Assembly: GCA_022796315.1 (NCBI GenBank)
Contig: JAAWIL010000002.1
Location: 1 to 34,287 of the forward strand
From: Oscillibacter sp.
Lineage (GTDB): Bacteria > Bacillota > Clostridia > Oscillospirales > Oscillospiraceae
DNA length: 34,287 nt
Direction of reading: 5' to 3'
A model generated the notes under the pieces. That model did no database searches, had not been told where the DNA came from, and worked only from the letters and a program-made list of their open reading frames with translations. The position numbers were made by a program, and so were the translations under genes. Within the stretch, counting starts at the first letter, position 1, and each line of letters begins with the position of its first letter. Positions 8,826 to 18,106 of the stretch are shown here, in pieces.

Positions 8826-10484
8826 TTGCAGGAGAAGCTGAAGGGACTTTGGGCCAAGACGAAAGAGAAGCTGGGCGGCCTGAAGAAGATATCGAAAAAG
8901 GTATTGATTGCGATCGCCGTCGCAATCGTGGTTTTGATCGCCGCTGTGGTGATCATGGTGAGCAACCGTCCCTATGCCACGCTGGTAACCGGCGTGAGCG
9001 CGGACGAGGCGTCGTCCATCCTGACGTTCCTGGCGAGCGAGGGTGTGACGGATTACAAAGTGGAAAACAACGACACCATCCTGGTGCCGGCCGGACAGGA
9101 GGCAAACCTGAAGGCCCGCATCCTGATGGAGGGGTACTTACAGACAGGCTTCGCCTATTCCTCCTATTATGATAAGATCGGCGCCCTGTCCACGGAGTCG
9201 GAGCGGAACCAGGCGTTTTTGATCGCCCTGCAGGAGAAACTGGAGGCGGTCATCCGGTGCTTTGACAATGTGCAGGAGGCCTTCGTCCAGATTACCCCGG
9301 GCGAGGACCGGGGCTATGTGCTGGACAGCGGCAACGTGGTCAACGCCAGTGCCAGCGTGACGCTGGTGATGCGCGGGGTGGCCAACCTGACGACGGAGCA
9401 GGCCGCCGTAATCCGGAACCTGGTGAGCCACTCTGTGCAGGGGCTGAGCATCGACTCCGTTACCATTGGCGACACCCGGGGGAACAGCTATAACAGTTCC
9501 GTGGACCCCACGGCCGACACGGAGGCCTCGGCGCTGAAGTTCCGGCTGGAGCAGGAGCAGGAGAACAAGATTCGTACCGAGGTTCTCAAGACGCTGGTTC
9601 CCTTCTACGGAGAGGACAACGTGAAGGTGGGCGTCAACGTGGTGGTGGAGGTGGCTCACAGCACCATCGACGACCACGAGGTGCATCTGCCGGACTGGGC
9701 GCAGGACGGCAGCACCGACGGCAAGGGCATCGTGGGCACGATCCTCTATGACCACTCCATCATCCGGGGCGCCAATGAGAACGCCGGCGGCGTGGTAGGC
9801 AGCGAGGTGAACTCCGACCTGCCGGAGTACGTGATCCGGGAGACCGATCCCACCGGAGACGAGCGGGAGATTCATGTCAGCGGACAGACGGACATGGACA
9901 ACTCCCGTACCGATACCTATACGATCCGCACGGCGGCTTATGTGGCCGACTGTACCGTGGGCGTCAGCATCAACTCCACCACCGCCGGCGCGGTGAATGT
10001 GGCGGAGGTGCAGCAGCTGGTGGCCCGGTCGGCGGGCATCGTGGGCACTGTTGACGAGACCACCGGCCAGGAGAACCTGGACGGAAAGATCTCCGTCATG
10101 ACCGGCCCGTTCTACATGGAGCCCACCGAGAGCGCCGGTGACGGAATGATTCTGGGCATCCCGCTGTACGCGGTCATCGCGGCGGCAGCCGGACTGCTGG
10201 TCTTCATCATTCTGCTGATTGTCATCCTGAGCCTGCGCCGCAGAAAGCGCCGGAAGAAGCAGGCAGAGGAAGAGGCCCAGCAGAGAGAGATGGACGCTCT
10301 GCTGGCGGCGGCCGGCCTGATGCCCGAGGGCGCCGGCGCGGCCGAGGGCGCGGATGTCATGGACATCCAGATCGAGCGGAGCATGGAGCTCCGCCAGGAG
10401 ATCCGGAAGTTCGCCGAGGAGAACCCGGAGATCGCGGCACAGATTATCAAGAGTTGGGTGAGAGGAGGCGACGACGATGGCTGA
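8826..10484 (+). CDS. fliF: Flagellar M-ring protein FliF
   Basis: 552 aa, TTG start; LIAAVVIMVSNRPYATLVTGVSADEASSIL, ARILMEGYLQTGFAYSSY, NQAFLIALQEKLEAVIRCFDNVQEAFVQI; C-terminal TM and ENPEIAAQIIKSWV. Confidence 0.96.
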   Translation: MQEKLKGLWAKTKEKLGGLKKISKKVLIAIAVAIVVLIAAVVIMVSNRPYATLVTGVSADEASSILTFLASEGVTDYKVENNDTILVPAGQEANLKARILMEGYLQTGFAYSSYYDKIGALSTESERNQAFLIALQEKLEAVIRCFDNVQEAFVQITPGEDRGYVLDSGNVVNASASVTLVMRGVANLTTEQAAVIRNLVSHSVQGLSIDSVTIGDTRGNSYNSSVDPTADTEASALKFRLEQEQENKIRTEVLKTLVPFYGEDNVKVGVNVVVEVAHSTIDDHEVHLPDWAQDGSTDGKGIVGTILYDHSIIRGANENAGGVVGSEVNSDLPEYVIRETDPTGDEREIHVSGQTDMDNSRTDTYTIRTAAYVADCTVGVSINSTTAGAVNVAEVQQLVARSAGIVGTVDETTGQENLDGKISVMTGPFYMEPTESAGDGMILGIPLYAVIAAAAGLLVFIILLIVILSLRRRKRRKKQAEEEAQQREMDALLAAAGLMPEGAGAAEGADVMDIQIERSMELRQEIRKFAEENPEIAAQIIKSWVRGGDDDG

Positions 10485-11556
10485 GGCAGCGGCCGTTAAG
10501 ACAGCGGCTGCGCCGGCATCCGGCACGGTGGATACGGCGCTGAAAAAACGGCTCAGCGCGGACCTGACGGGCCCGCAGAAGGCGGCGGCAGTCATCGTGG
10601 CCCTGGGGGCGGATAAGGCGTCAAATCTCTACAAGTACATGGAGCCGGAGGACGTGGAGTCGCTGACCATCGAGGTGGCGAAGCTGGGTCTTCTGAGCGG
10701 AGAAGTCACCGAGGAGATCCTCAATGACTTCATGAAGGTCTGCATGACCAACAAGGCGGTTACCGAGGGCGGCCTGGAGTATGCCAGGACCGTTCTGGAG
10801 CGGGCCTACGGCGAGCAGGCGGCGGCGGATCTTCTGGGCAAGGTCACCAAGTCCTTGAAGCGGAGAGAGTTCGCCTTCCTGGACAAGGCGGATGTCAAGA
10901 GTCTGATTGCCGCCCTGCAGAACGAGCGGCCCCAGACCATCGCCCTGGTCCTCAGCTACGTGGACGCGGACAAGGCGGCGGGCGTGGTGTCCCAGCTGGA
11001 CGTGCAGAAGCAGATCCAGGTGGTGGAGAGCATCGCCCGGATCGAGAGCGTGTCCCCCGCGGCCATCAAGATCGTGGAGGCCGAGATGAACAAGAAGTTC
11101 TCCAATATCGTTGTCAGCACCAACGTCAAGGTGGGCGGCATCGACTATGTGGCGGACGTGATGAACAACCTGGACCGCACCAGCGAGAAGAACGTCTTCG
11201 ACGGTCTGGCGGAGCGGGACCAGGAGCTGGCCGACGAGATTCGCAAGCGGATGTTCGTCTTCGAGGATATCATGACCATGGACGACCGCTCCATTCAGCG
11301 CTTCGTCCGGGACTGCGACCCCAGGGATCTGGTGCTGGCGCTCAAGGGTGTCAACGCGGATGTGGCCAACAAGCTCTTTGCCAATATGTCCACCAGAACG
11401 GCCCAGAATATCCGGGACGATCTGGAGATCACCACCAACGTTCGCATGAAGGACGTGGAGGAGGCCCAGCAGCGCATCGTCGCCATTATCCGTGACCTGG
11501 AGGAGAAGGGTGAAATCATCATCCTGAAGGGCGGAAAGGACGATATCATTGCCTAG
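10477..11556 (+). CDS. fliG: Flagellar motor switch protein FliG
   Basis: LTGPQKAAAVIVALGADKASNLYKYMEPEDVE; C-terminal MFVFEDIMTMDDRSIQRFVRDCDPRDLVLALKG. Overlaps fliF by 8 bp. Confidence 0.97.
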   Translation: MAEAAAVKTAAAPASGTVDTALKKRLSADLTGPQKAAAVIVALGADKASNLYKYMEPEDVESLTIEVAKLGLLSGEVTEEILNDFMKVCMTNKAVTEGGLEYARTVLERAYGEQAAADLLGKVTKSLKRREFAFLDKADVKSLIAALQNERPQTIALVLSYVDADKAAGVVSQLDVQKQIQVVESIARIESVSPAAIKIVEAEMNKKFSNIVVSTNVKVGGIDYVADVMNNLDRTSEKNVFDGLAERDQELADEIRKRMFVFEDIMTMDDRSIQRFVRDCDPRDLVLALKGVNADVANKLFANMSTRTAQNIRDDLEITTNVRMKDVEEAQQRIVAIIRDLEEKGEIIILKGGKDDIIA

Positions 11557-12436
11557 TATTTGGAAGCGGCTGACCCAGCCCAAGGCGGAGCCCTACCAGT
11601 TTCTCGAAGCGGAGGAGCTGGTGCCGGAGACGCCGCCCCCAGAGCCCCCGGAGACGGAGGAGGACCTGCCCGATCCCTTGGAGCAGGAGATTGCGGAGGC
11701 GGCTGCCATAGAGGAAGAGGCGCCGGACCCGGTGAGCTTCGCCCAGGTGCAGGCGGACCGAATCCTCCAGGACGCCCAGCGTCAGGCGGATGCCCTGCTG
11801 GCCGAGGCCCTGGACGGGGCCCGCCGGCAGACCGATGAGATCCATGAGGCCGCCCGGAGGGAGGGCTTCGAGGCCGGGCGGGCCGAGGGAATCCAGACCG
11901 GCTTTGCCCAGGCCATGGAGGAGAGCCGTCTGGCACGGGAGAAGGACGCCGCCGCCCTGGCGGCGGAGGTCCAAAAGTTCCTGGACCAGGCCGGACGCGC
12001 CCTGGACCGCCAGCTGGACAGCAACGTTGCCGAGCTGCGGGATCTGGCGCTGACGGTGGCGGAGAAAGTGATCTCTGTCAGCCTCAAGAGCAGCTCCGAG
12101 GTGATCGGGCGCATGATTCAAACGGCGGTAGACCGCCGCAAGCGCCGGGAATGGGTGCGGATCTACATCGCCGAGTGCGATGCCAAGCACCTGGCGCAGA
12201 TGCCGGCCTCTCTGGTTTCGGCCCTGAATGCCCTGTCTGAGCGGGTGCGCATCATCCCCATGGCGGATGACGAGCCGGGTACCTGCATCATTGAGATGCC
12301 CGATGAGATCGTCGATGCCAGCGCGGCCACCCAGCTGAATAATATCCGCAATCTCCTCTCCGATACGCCGGTCAGCGGCGCGGAGATCCCAAGAAGGAGC
12401 GGCCATGTTTCAACAGATGATCCGCCAGATCTATAA
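11549..12436 (+). CDS. fliH: Flagellar assembly protein FliH
   Basis: TTG start overlapping the fliG end by 8 bp; A/E-rich coiled region GFEAGRAEGIQTGFAQAMEE, then ELRDLALTVAEKVISVSL. Confidence 0.9.
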   Translation: MPSIWKRLTQPKAEPYQFLEAEELVPETPPPEPPETEEDLPDPLEQEIAEAAAIEEEAPDPVSFAQVQADRILQDAQRQADALLAEALDGARRQTDEIHEAARREGFEAGRAEGIQTGFAQAMEESRLAREKDAAALAAEVQKFLDQAGRALDRQLDSNVAELRDLALTVAEKVISVSLKSSSEVIGRMIQTAVDRRKRREWVRIYIAECDAKHLAQMPASLVSALNALSERVRIIPMADDEPGTCIIEMPDEIVDASAATQLNNIRNLLSDTPVSGAEIPRRSGHVSTDDPPDL

Positions 12437-13706
12437 TGCCGAGACCTACAGTCTCACCGGCAAGATCGAAAATATCGTCGGAATGTCCATTGAGGCCTCC
12501 GGCGGACGGGCAGCGGTGGGCGACATCTGCCGCATCTACAACGACGACTCCGGACGCCAGGTGACGGCCGAGGTGGTGGGCTTCAAAAACGATCACATCC
12601 TTTTGATGCCCTATGCCGACATGAACGGCATTTCTGCGGGCAATTTTGTCCGCAACACGGGACGGCAGCTCACCCTGCGGGTGGGCGAGTTCCTCCGGGG
12701 GCGCATCATCAACGCCCTGGGCCAGCCCATTGACGGCGGCGAGCCGCTGCCGGAGGGCGTCCCCTACTGCATCAGCGGTTCCCCGATCAACCCCCTCCAG
12801 CGCCCCCCCATCCGGGAGCGCATGGAGTTTGGAGTCAAGGCCATTGACGGGATGATTACCATCGGAAAGGGCCAGAGAATCGGCATTTTTGCCGGTTCCG
12901 GTGTGGGAAAATCCACACTGATGGGCATGATTGCCCGGAATGTTAAGGCGGACATCAACGTGATCGCCCTGGTGGGCGAGCGAGGCCGGGAAGTACTGGA
13001 GTTTGTCCAGAAGGACCTGGGGGAGGAGGGCATGCGCCGCTCCGTTCTGGTGGTAGCCACCTCTGACCAGCCGGCCATGCTGCGGATGAAGTGCCCCAGC
13101 GTGGCTACGGGCATTGCGGAGTTCTTCCGGGACCAGGGGTATGACGTTCTTTTGATGATGGACTCCCTGACCCGTTTCGCTATGGCCCAGCGGGAGATCG
13201 GCCTGGCCATCGGCGAGCCGCCGGTGGCGAGAGGCTATACCCCCTCCATTTACGCGGAGCTGCCCAAGCTTCTGGAGCGCAGCGGCAACTTCGAGAGGGG
13301 CTCCATCACCGGCGTCTACACGGTGCTGGTGGAGGGCGACGATACCAACGAGCCCATCTCCGACACGGTTCGGGGCATCCTGGACGGCCACATCGTGCTG
13401 ACCCGCGCCCTGGCCAACGCCAACCACTACCCGGCCATTGACGTGGGCGCCAGCATCTCCCGTCTGATGACGGAGATCGTCTCGCCGGAGCACCGGAAGC
13501 TGGCCTCCCGGGTCCGGGATATCCTCAGTGTGTACGACAAAAACGCGGATCTGGTCTCCATTGGCGCCTACAAGCCGGGGACCAACCAGAAACTGGATTT
13601 TGCCCTGTCTAAGATCGACGCGGTCAACGGTTTTCTGACCCAGGAGATCAACGAGACATTCAATTATGACCAGTGCATTCATCTCATACAAGAGATCTTG
13701 CGATAA
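12405..13706 (+). CDS. fliI: Flagellum-specific ATPase FliI
   Basis: Walker A GIFAGSGVGKSTLMGMIARN; VALVGERGREVLEF; DSLTRFAMAQREIGLAIGEPP. Confidence 0.98.
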   Translation: MFQQMIRQIYNAETYSLTGKIENIVGMSIEASGGRAAVGDICRIYNDDSGRQVTAEVVGFKNDHILLMPYADMNGISAGNFVRNTGRQLTLRVGEFLRGRIINALGQPIDGGEPLPEGVPYCISGSPINPLQRPPIRERMEFGVKAIDGMITIGKGQRIGIFAGSGVGKSTLMGMIARNVKADINVIALVGERGREVLEFVQKDLGEEGMRRSVLVVATSDQPAMLRMKCPSVATGIAEFFRDQGYDVLLMMDSLTRFAMAQREIGLAIGEPPVARGYTPSIYAELPKLLERSGNFERGSITGVYTVLVEGDDTNEPISDTVRGILDGHIVLTRALANANHYPAIDVGASISRLMTEIVSPEHRKLASRVRDILSVYDKNADLVSIGAYKPGTNQKLDFALSKIDAVNGFLTQEINETFNYDQCIHLIQEILR

Positions 13707-13730
13707 GAAGCGGAAACGGGGGACGCGGAA

Positions 13731-14183
13731 GTGAAAAAATTCAAGTTTGGCCTGGACACCGTCCTTTCCTATAAACAGCAGGTTTTAGACGCGCTCCAGG
13801 GCGAACACGCGGCGATTCTGGCGCGGGTACACCGGCAGGAAACGCTGGTGGAGGAGTGCTGGCAGCGCTACCGGGCCTATAATGAGGACTACCGGGACCG
13901 CGCCCGGGAGGGTCTGGCCATTACGGAGGCCATGATCTGCGAGGCGGGACTGCGGGCCATGGAGCGGGAGATCCAGCAGGAGACCGCGAAGCTCCAGGCA
14001 CTGCGCGAGGCCGCCGAGAAGAAGCGGGAAGAGGTGGTGGAGGCCCGGAAGGAGACCTCGTCCATCGAAAAGCTCCGGGAGAAGAAGCGGGCGGACTACA
14101 ACAAGGCCCTGGCCAAGAGCGAGGAGCAGGCCATTGAGGAGTTCGTCAGTATGACCAGAGTGATCCAGGCCGCCGGGGCGTAA
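13731..14183 (+). CDS. fliJ: Flagellar export chaperone FliJ
   Basis: 150 aa charged coiled-coil, GTG start; KKFKFGLDTVLSYKQQVLDALQGEHA; position after fliI. Confidence 0.9.
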   Translation: MKKFKFGLDTVLSYKQQVLDALQGEHAAILARVHRQETLVEECWQRYRAYNEDYRDRAREGLAITEAMICEAGLRAMEREIQQETAKLQALREAAEKKREEVVEARKETSSIEKLREKKRADYNKALAKSEEQAIEEFVSMTRVIQAAGA

Positions 14184-14268
14184 ATCCGGCAATCAGCACC
14201 GTCCGAACCGGTGGAGAAATCTGCCGTTTGGAATATAGTATTCTTATGGAAAGGAGGTGACATGAGAG

Positions 14269-15333
14269 ATGGATCAGATTCAAAACAGCCTGCTCCAGAT
14301 GGTGCAGGCGACGGCCGGCCGCCAGCCGGCCCAGGGGACCCAGAAGCCCGCTTCGGGCAAGGACGATTTTCGCAAGATGATGGACCAGCAGACCACGGAG
14401 CAGTCCGGAGCGGAGACCCCCAAGGCGGAGGACACGGCGCCCCAGGACGGCGAGGCCGTGGAGACCCTGGAGGAGCCCAAGCTGCGGGAGCAGATGATGC
14501 TGGCCGCGGCAGCGATGATGCAGAACCCGGTGGTGACACTGACGGAGGACCCCGTGGTGGTCGCGGAGGAAGTGCCCCAGACGGAGGTGCAGCCGGTGGC
14601 GGAGCTCACGGCGCAGCCGGAGCAGACCGCTGTGGAGACCACAGAGGGCCTGAAGCCGGTGGAGCTGTCCGAGGTGAACCCCAACGAGGAGCTGCTGAAG
14701 ATTCAGCAGGCCCCTGCGGAGACCGTGGAAGCCCCTGCGGAGGCTCCGGCGGAGCCTGAGGAGCGCGTGGAATCCGTGCAGGTCATGGAGCGCGGCGGAG
14801 AGCCCCAGGAGGGCGATGACCAGGAGGTCCCGGAGTCCGGCGGGGAGACCGCGGTGTTCCGGGAGGTGCGGGAGATCCCCGTGAGGGTCGGCGAGGCCCC
14901 GGCGGCGGAGCAGACCCAGGAGGCCAAACCCGTGGAGGTCCAGATCGGCGAGCAGCTGACCAAGGCCCTGGAGTCCGGTGAGACCCGGGTGGAAATCCAG
15001 CTGACACCGGAGAACCTGGGCAAGGTGACCATTGAGGTGACGCTGAACCAGGAGGGCGCCCTGCACATCACGCTGCACGCGGAGAACCCCGAGACCCGGA
15101 GCCTTCTGGCGCGGGATATGGGCAGTTTGCAGATGATGCTGACACGGGACACCCAGCAGGACGTGCGGGTGGAGGTCCCCCAGCAGCAGGAAAACCACAA
15201 CATCTATGACCAGCAGCACGGGCAGCACCAGCAGCAGCATTCCCAGCAGCAGCGCCGTCAGGAGCGCCGGGAGAACCCGGAGGACTTCCTGCATCAGCTT
15301 CGGCTGGGCCTGATCCCCGTGGATGGGGAGTGA
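14269..15333 (+). CDS. fliK: Flagellar hook-length control protein FliK
   Basis: Low-complexity E/P/Q-rich N-terminus; C-terminal VEIQLTPENLGKVTIEVTLNQEGALHITLHAENPETRSLLARDM is FliK-like. Confidence 0.92.
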   Translation: MDQIQNSLLQMVQATAGRQPAQGTQKPASGKDDFRKMMDQQTTEQSGAETPKAEDTAPQDGEAVETLEEPKLREQMMLAAAAMMQNPVVTLTEDPVVVAEEVPQTEVQPVAELTAQPEQTAVETTEGLKPVELSEVNPNEELLKIQQAPAETVEAPAEAPAEPEERVESVQVMERGGEPQEGDDQEVPESGGETAVFREVREIPVRVGEAPAAEQTQEAKPVEVQIGEQLTKALESGETRVEIQLTPENLGKVTIEVTLNQEGALHITLHAENPETRSLLARDMGSLQMMLTRDTQQDVRVEVPQQQENHNIYDQQHGQHQQQHSQQQRRQERRENPEDFLHQLRLGLIPVDGE

Positions 15334-15360
15334 TCACGGACAAGGAAAGGAGTGAATTGA

Positions 15361-15996
15361 ATGAGCAACTATATGGGCGATATCAGCAATTACCTGATTC
15401 CCTCAGGAGTTACCAGCAACACCAAGCGGGGGAGCTCCGACAATGTCCAGATGGACATGAGCGACTTCCTGATGCTGATGGTGACGGAGCTGACCAACCA
15501 GAGCATTGACAGCACGGCGGATACCTCCGACATGCTGAACCAGATGGTGCAGATGCAGATGATCCAGGCCATTACCAACATGACCGACGCGTCCATCATG
15601 TCCTACGCCTCCTCTCTGGTGGGCAAGGAAGTCACCGTGGGTCAGTATGACTCGGACGGCAAGCTCCAGGAGGTTGTGGGCCTGGTCACCGGTACCGGCA
15701 CCATGAACGGCCAGCAGGTGGTGTTTGTCAACGACAAGTACTACTACATGAACGAGATCATGGCGGTTGGACGTCTGCCGAAGACCGAGGAGAGCGACAA
15801 GAACGACGGGGACAATGCCGGCGGCGATGATACCGGCGGCGACGGCACCGGGAACGTGGACGGCTCCGGTGACGGCAGCACCGAAGGCGGCGAAAACGTG
15901 GACGGCACCGGCGGCACAGAGGGGACCGGCGGAACGGAATCCGGCGGCAGTGAGAACCAAGGCGGAGCTGCTGACCCGGGAGCCGCGGAACAGTGA
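15361..15996 (+). CDS. flgD: Flagellar hook capping protein FlgD with acidic Gly-rich tail
   Basis: MDMSDFLMLMVTELTNQSIDSTADTSDMLNQMVQMQMIQAITNM is the FlgD N-terminal signature; residues after ~140 are G/D/E/T repeats. Confidence 0.93.
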   Translation: MSNYMGDISNYLIPSGVTSNTKRGSSDNVQMDMSDFLMLMVTELTNQSIDSTADTSDMLNQMVQMQMIQAITNMTDASIMSYASSLVGKEVTVGQYDSDGKLQEVVGLVTGTGTMNGQQVVFVNDKYYYMNEIMAVGRLPKTEESDKNDGDNAGGDDTGGDGTGNVDGSGDGSTEGGENVDGTGGTEGTGGTESGGSENQGGAADPGAAEQ

Positions 15997-16008
15997 GGTG
16001 AAGCCCTC

Positions 16009-16389
16009 ATGATGGAACGGATCTCCAATCAACAGCAGGTCCTGCGGGCGGCCTCCCCGGCAGCGCAGCAGGCGGCGGCGCAGAGCGGCGCGTTTGGCGC
16101 CATGCTCCAGCAGGAGCTGAGCAAGTCTGCGGAGCCTCAGGTGGCCTTTTCCAAGCACGCGATCTCCCGGGCGGAGGAGCGGGGCATTGAGATTACCCCC
16201 GATCTGGTGGACCAGCTGCGCGGCAGTATGGTTCGAGCCCAGGCCAAGGGCGCGACCAATATCCTTGCCATGGATATGGAGAAGGCGTTCATCATCAATG
16301 TTCCCCATGCCAAGGTGATTACAGCCATCACCCAGGCGGAGATGAGGGAGAACATCTTTACCAATATTGACGGCGCCGTGTTCCTGTAA
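16009..16389 (+). CDS. Flagellar operon protein (TIGR02530-like)
   Basis: 126 aa: FSKHAISRAEERGIEITPDLVDQLRGSMVRAQAKGATNILAMDMEKAFIINVPHAKVITAITQAEMRENIFTNIDGAVFL; between flgD and flgE. Confidence 0.88.
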   Translation: MMERISNQQQVLRAASPAAQQAAAQSGAFGAMLQQELSKSAEPQVAFSKHAISRAEERGIEITPDLVDQLRGSMVRAQAKGATNILAMDMEKAFIINVPHAKVITAITQAEMRENIFTNIDGAVFL

Positions 16390-16490
16390 CATCTTACAGA
16401 TAGCAGGACCGGTTTGCGGAGGCTATTGCCCACCGCCCGAATGACGGCGGGCAGGCGGCGCCACAAGACCGAAAGGAGTATATCAGAGCA

Positions 16491-17750
16491 ATGACTGGTT
16501 CCATGTACGCTGCGATTGCGGGCCTCAAGACCCACATGAACAAGCTGAATGTCATCGGCCACAATGTGGCCAACGTCAACACCCAGGGCTATAAGTGCCA
16601 GCGCATGGTGTTCAAGGACGCCATGTACACCATGTACCGGGGCGGTTCCAACGGCACCACGACGGTGGCCGGCATGAACCCCGCCCAGATCGGTTACGGC
16701 TCCCAGGTCAGCACCATTGACCTGAACATGGGCAGCGGCAGCTATTCCCCCGGCCGCACCCTGGACTGCATGATCGACGGCGACGGATTCTTCCTGGTGG
16801 GCAACAAGGAAGTGGCCGGCGTGATCGACGCCACCAACCCCAACACCTTCAAGAGCCTGACCCTCACCCGGGTGGGCAACTTCGGCTTCGACGCCAACGG
16901 CTATCTCACCGACGGCGAGAACTGCGTCTACGGCTTCCTGACCACCGGCTACAACCCGGACGGAACCCCCATTGTCAGCGACCAGCTGGTGCCCATCCGG
17001 ATTCCCAGAGCGGAGAAGGAGGCCTTCGCGCTGAAGGACGGCAAGGCGCCAGACGGAACAGAATTCAAAGCTGGAGACAACGTGACGGCCTTTTACGACA
17101 CGTTGAATAAAGGCGACTTTGAGCTGAAGCAGACGGTGAAGTATCCGATCACCGAGGGTGATGATGGGAATAACGGCAAGAAGACGATTCCCCTGCAGGA
17201 CTACTGGCCCACAGAGAAAGACGCAAACGGCAATGACGTCCCCGTGGATAGCGAGACGAACCCTCTGGGCTTCGCGGAGCTGGACGGCATCAGCATCGAC
17301 TCCGCCACCGGCCAGATCTCCGGCACGGTGAAGGGCAGCGACGAGCACATCATCTTCGGGTATCTCGCCATCGGCAACGTCACCAACGTCAACGGCGTGA
17401 CCCACACCGGCGGCAGCTACTTCAGCTGCGGCGACGGCGCCGGCGATCTGACCATCTCCATGCTGGGCGGCGCGCAGACGAAGCTGGGCCTGACCCACGT
17501 CAACGGCAGCCTGGCGCCCCAGCCCGATCCCAACGACCCGAACGCGGAGGTTCCGGAGCTGAGCCGGAAGGCCGAGATCGGCAGCGCCGGCGGGACCAAG
17601 CTGAACACCGGCGGTCTGGAGGGCTCCAACGTGGACCTGGCCACGGAGATCTCCGACATGATTACCACCCAGCGCGGCTACCAGGCCAACACCCGTATCA
17701 TCACGGTAACGGATACCATGCTTGAAGAGCTGGTGAACATGAAGCGTTAA
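16491..17750 (+). CDS. flgE: Flagellar hook protein FlgE
   Basis: MTGSMYAAIAGLKTHMNKLNVIGHNVANVNTQGYK; IDGDGFFLV; C-terminal GGLEGSNVDLATEISDMITTQRGYQANTRIITVTDTMLEELVNMKR. Confidence 0.96.
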   Translation: MTGSMYAAIAGLKTHMNKLNVIGHNVANVNTQGYKCQRMVFKDAMYTMYRGGSNGTTTVAGMNPAQIGYGSQVSTIDLNMGSGSYSPGRTLDCMIDGDGFFLVGNKEVAGVIDATNPNTFKSLTLTRVGNFGFDANGYLTDGENCVYGFLTTGYNPDGTPIVSDQLVPIRIPRAEKEAFALKDGKAPDGTEFKAGDNVTAFYDTLNKGDFELKQTVKYPITEGDDGNNGKKTIPLQDYWPTEKDANGNDVPVDSETNPLGFAELDGISIDSATGQISGTVKGSDEHIIFGYLAIGNVTNVNGVTHTGGSYFSCGDGAGDLTISMLGGAQTKLGLTHVNGSLAPQPDPNDPNAEVPELSRKAEIGSAGGTKLNTGGLEGSNVDLATEISDMITTQRGYQANTRIITVTDTMLEELVNMKR

Positions 17751-17774
17751 CGGAATCACCCCCATCAATAAACG

Positions 17775-17803
17775 CCCGCCGGGGCGGGGAACGCCCCGGC
17801 GGG
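17775..17803 (+). repeat. Strong GC hairpin in the flgE-flbD intergenic region
   Basis: Perfect 12-bp stem CCCGCCGGGGCG-GGGAA-CGCCCCGGCGGG; no U-tract follows. Confidence 0.75.
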
Positions 17804-17826
17804 TCCAAGAAAGGCGGTTTGTCAGG

Positions 17827-18042
17827 ATGATCCTTTTGACGAAAAGAAATCACGAGAAGTTTTTGGTGAACCATTTGCAGATTGAGTATATTGAGTGCAT
17901 TCCCGAGTCGAAGGTGGTCATGATGAACCGGGACTATTATCTCGTTCGGGAGACCATGGAAGAGATTATTGATAAAATTGCAGAATACAACGCCAAGGTG
18001 CAGGATATCCATCGGGAGATTACCGTCACCGACCGGCGCTGA
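17827..18042 (+). CDS. flbD: FlbD family flagellar protein
   Basis: 71 aa: MILLTKRNHEKFLVNHLQIEYIECIPESKVVMMNRDYYLVRETMEEIIDKI. Confidence 0.9.
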   Translation: MILLTKRNHEKFLVNHLQIEYIECIPESKVVMMNRDYYLVRETMEEIIDKIAEYNAKVQDIHREITVTDRR

Positions 18043-18106
18043 GACGATAAAGAAACTACACGCCGGAAGAGAGGTCCGATAACCCGGCGGATAGGGAGAG
18101 AACGTT

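Noticed and set aside
12803-12809. C7 tract in fliI as a phase-variation site
   Set aside because: Seven C in a GC-rich genome is weak; the encoded protein sequence appears normal for FliI.
16137-17768. 543-aa minus-strand ORF antisense to flgE
   Set aside because: Antisense shadow of a confident gene.
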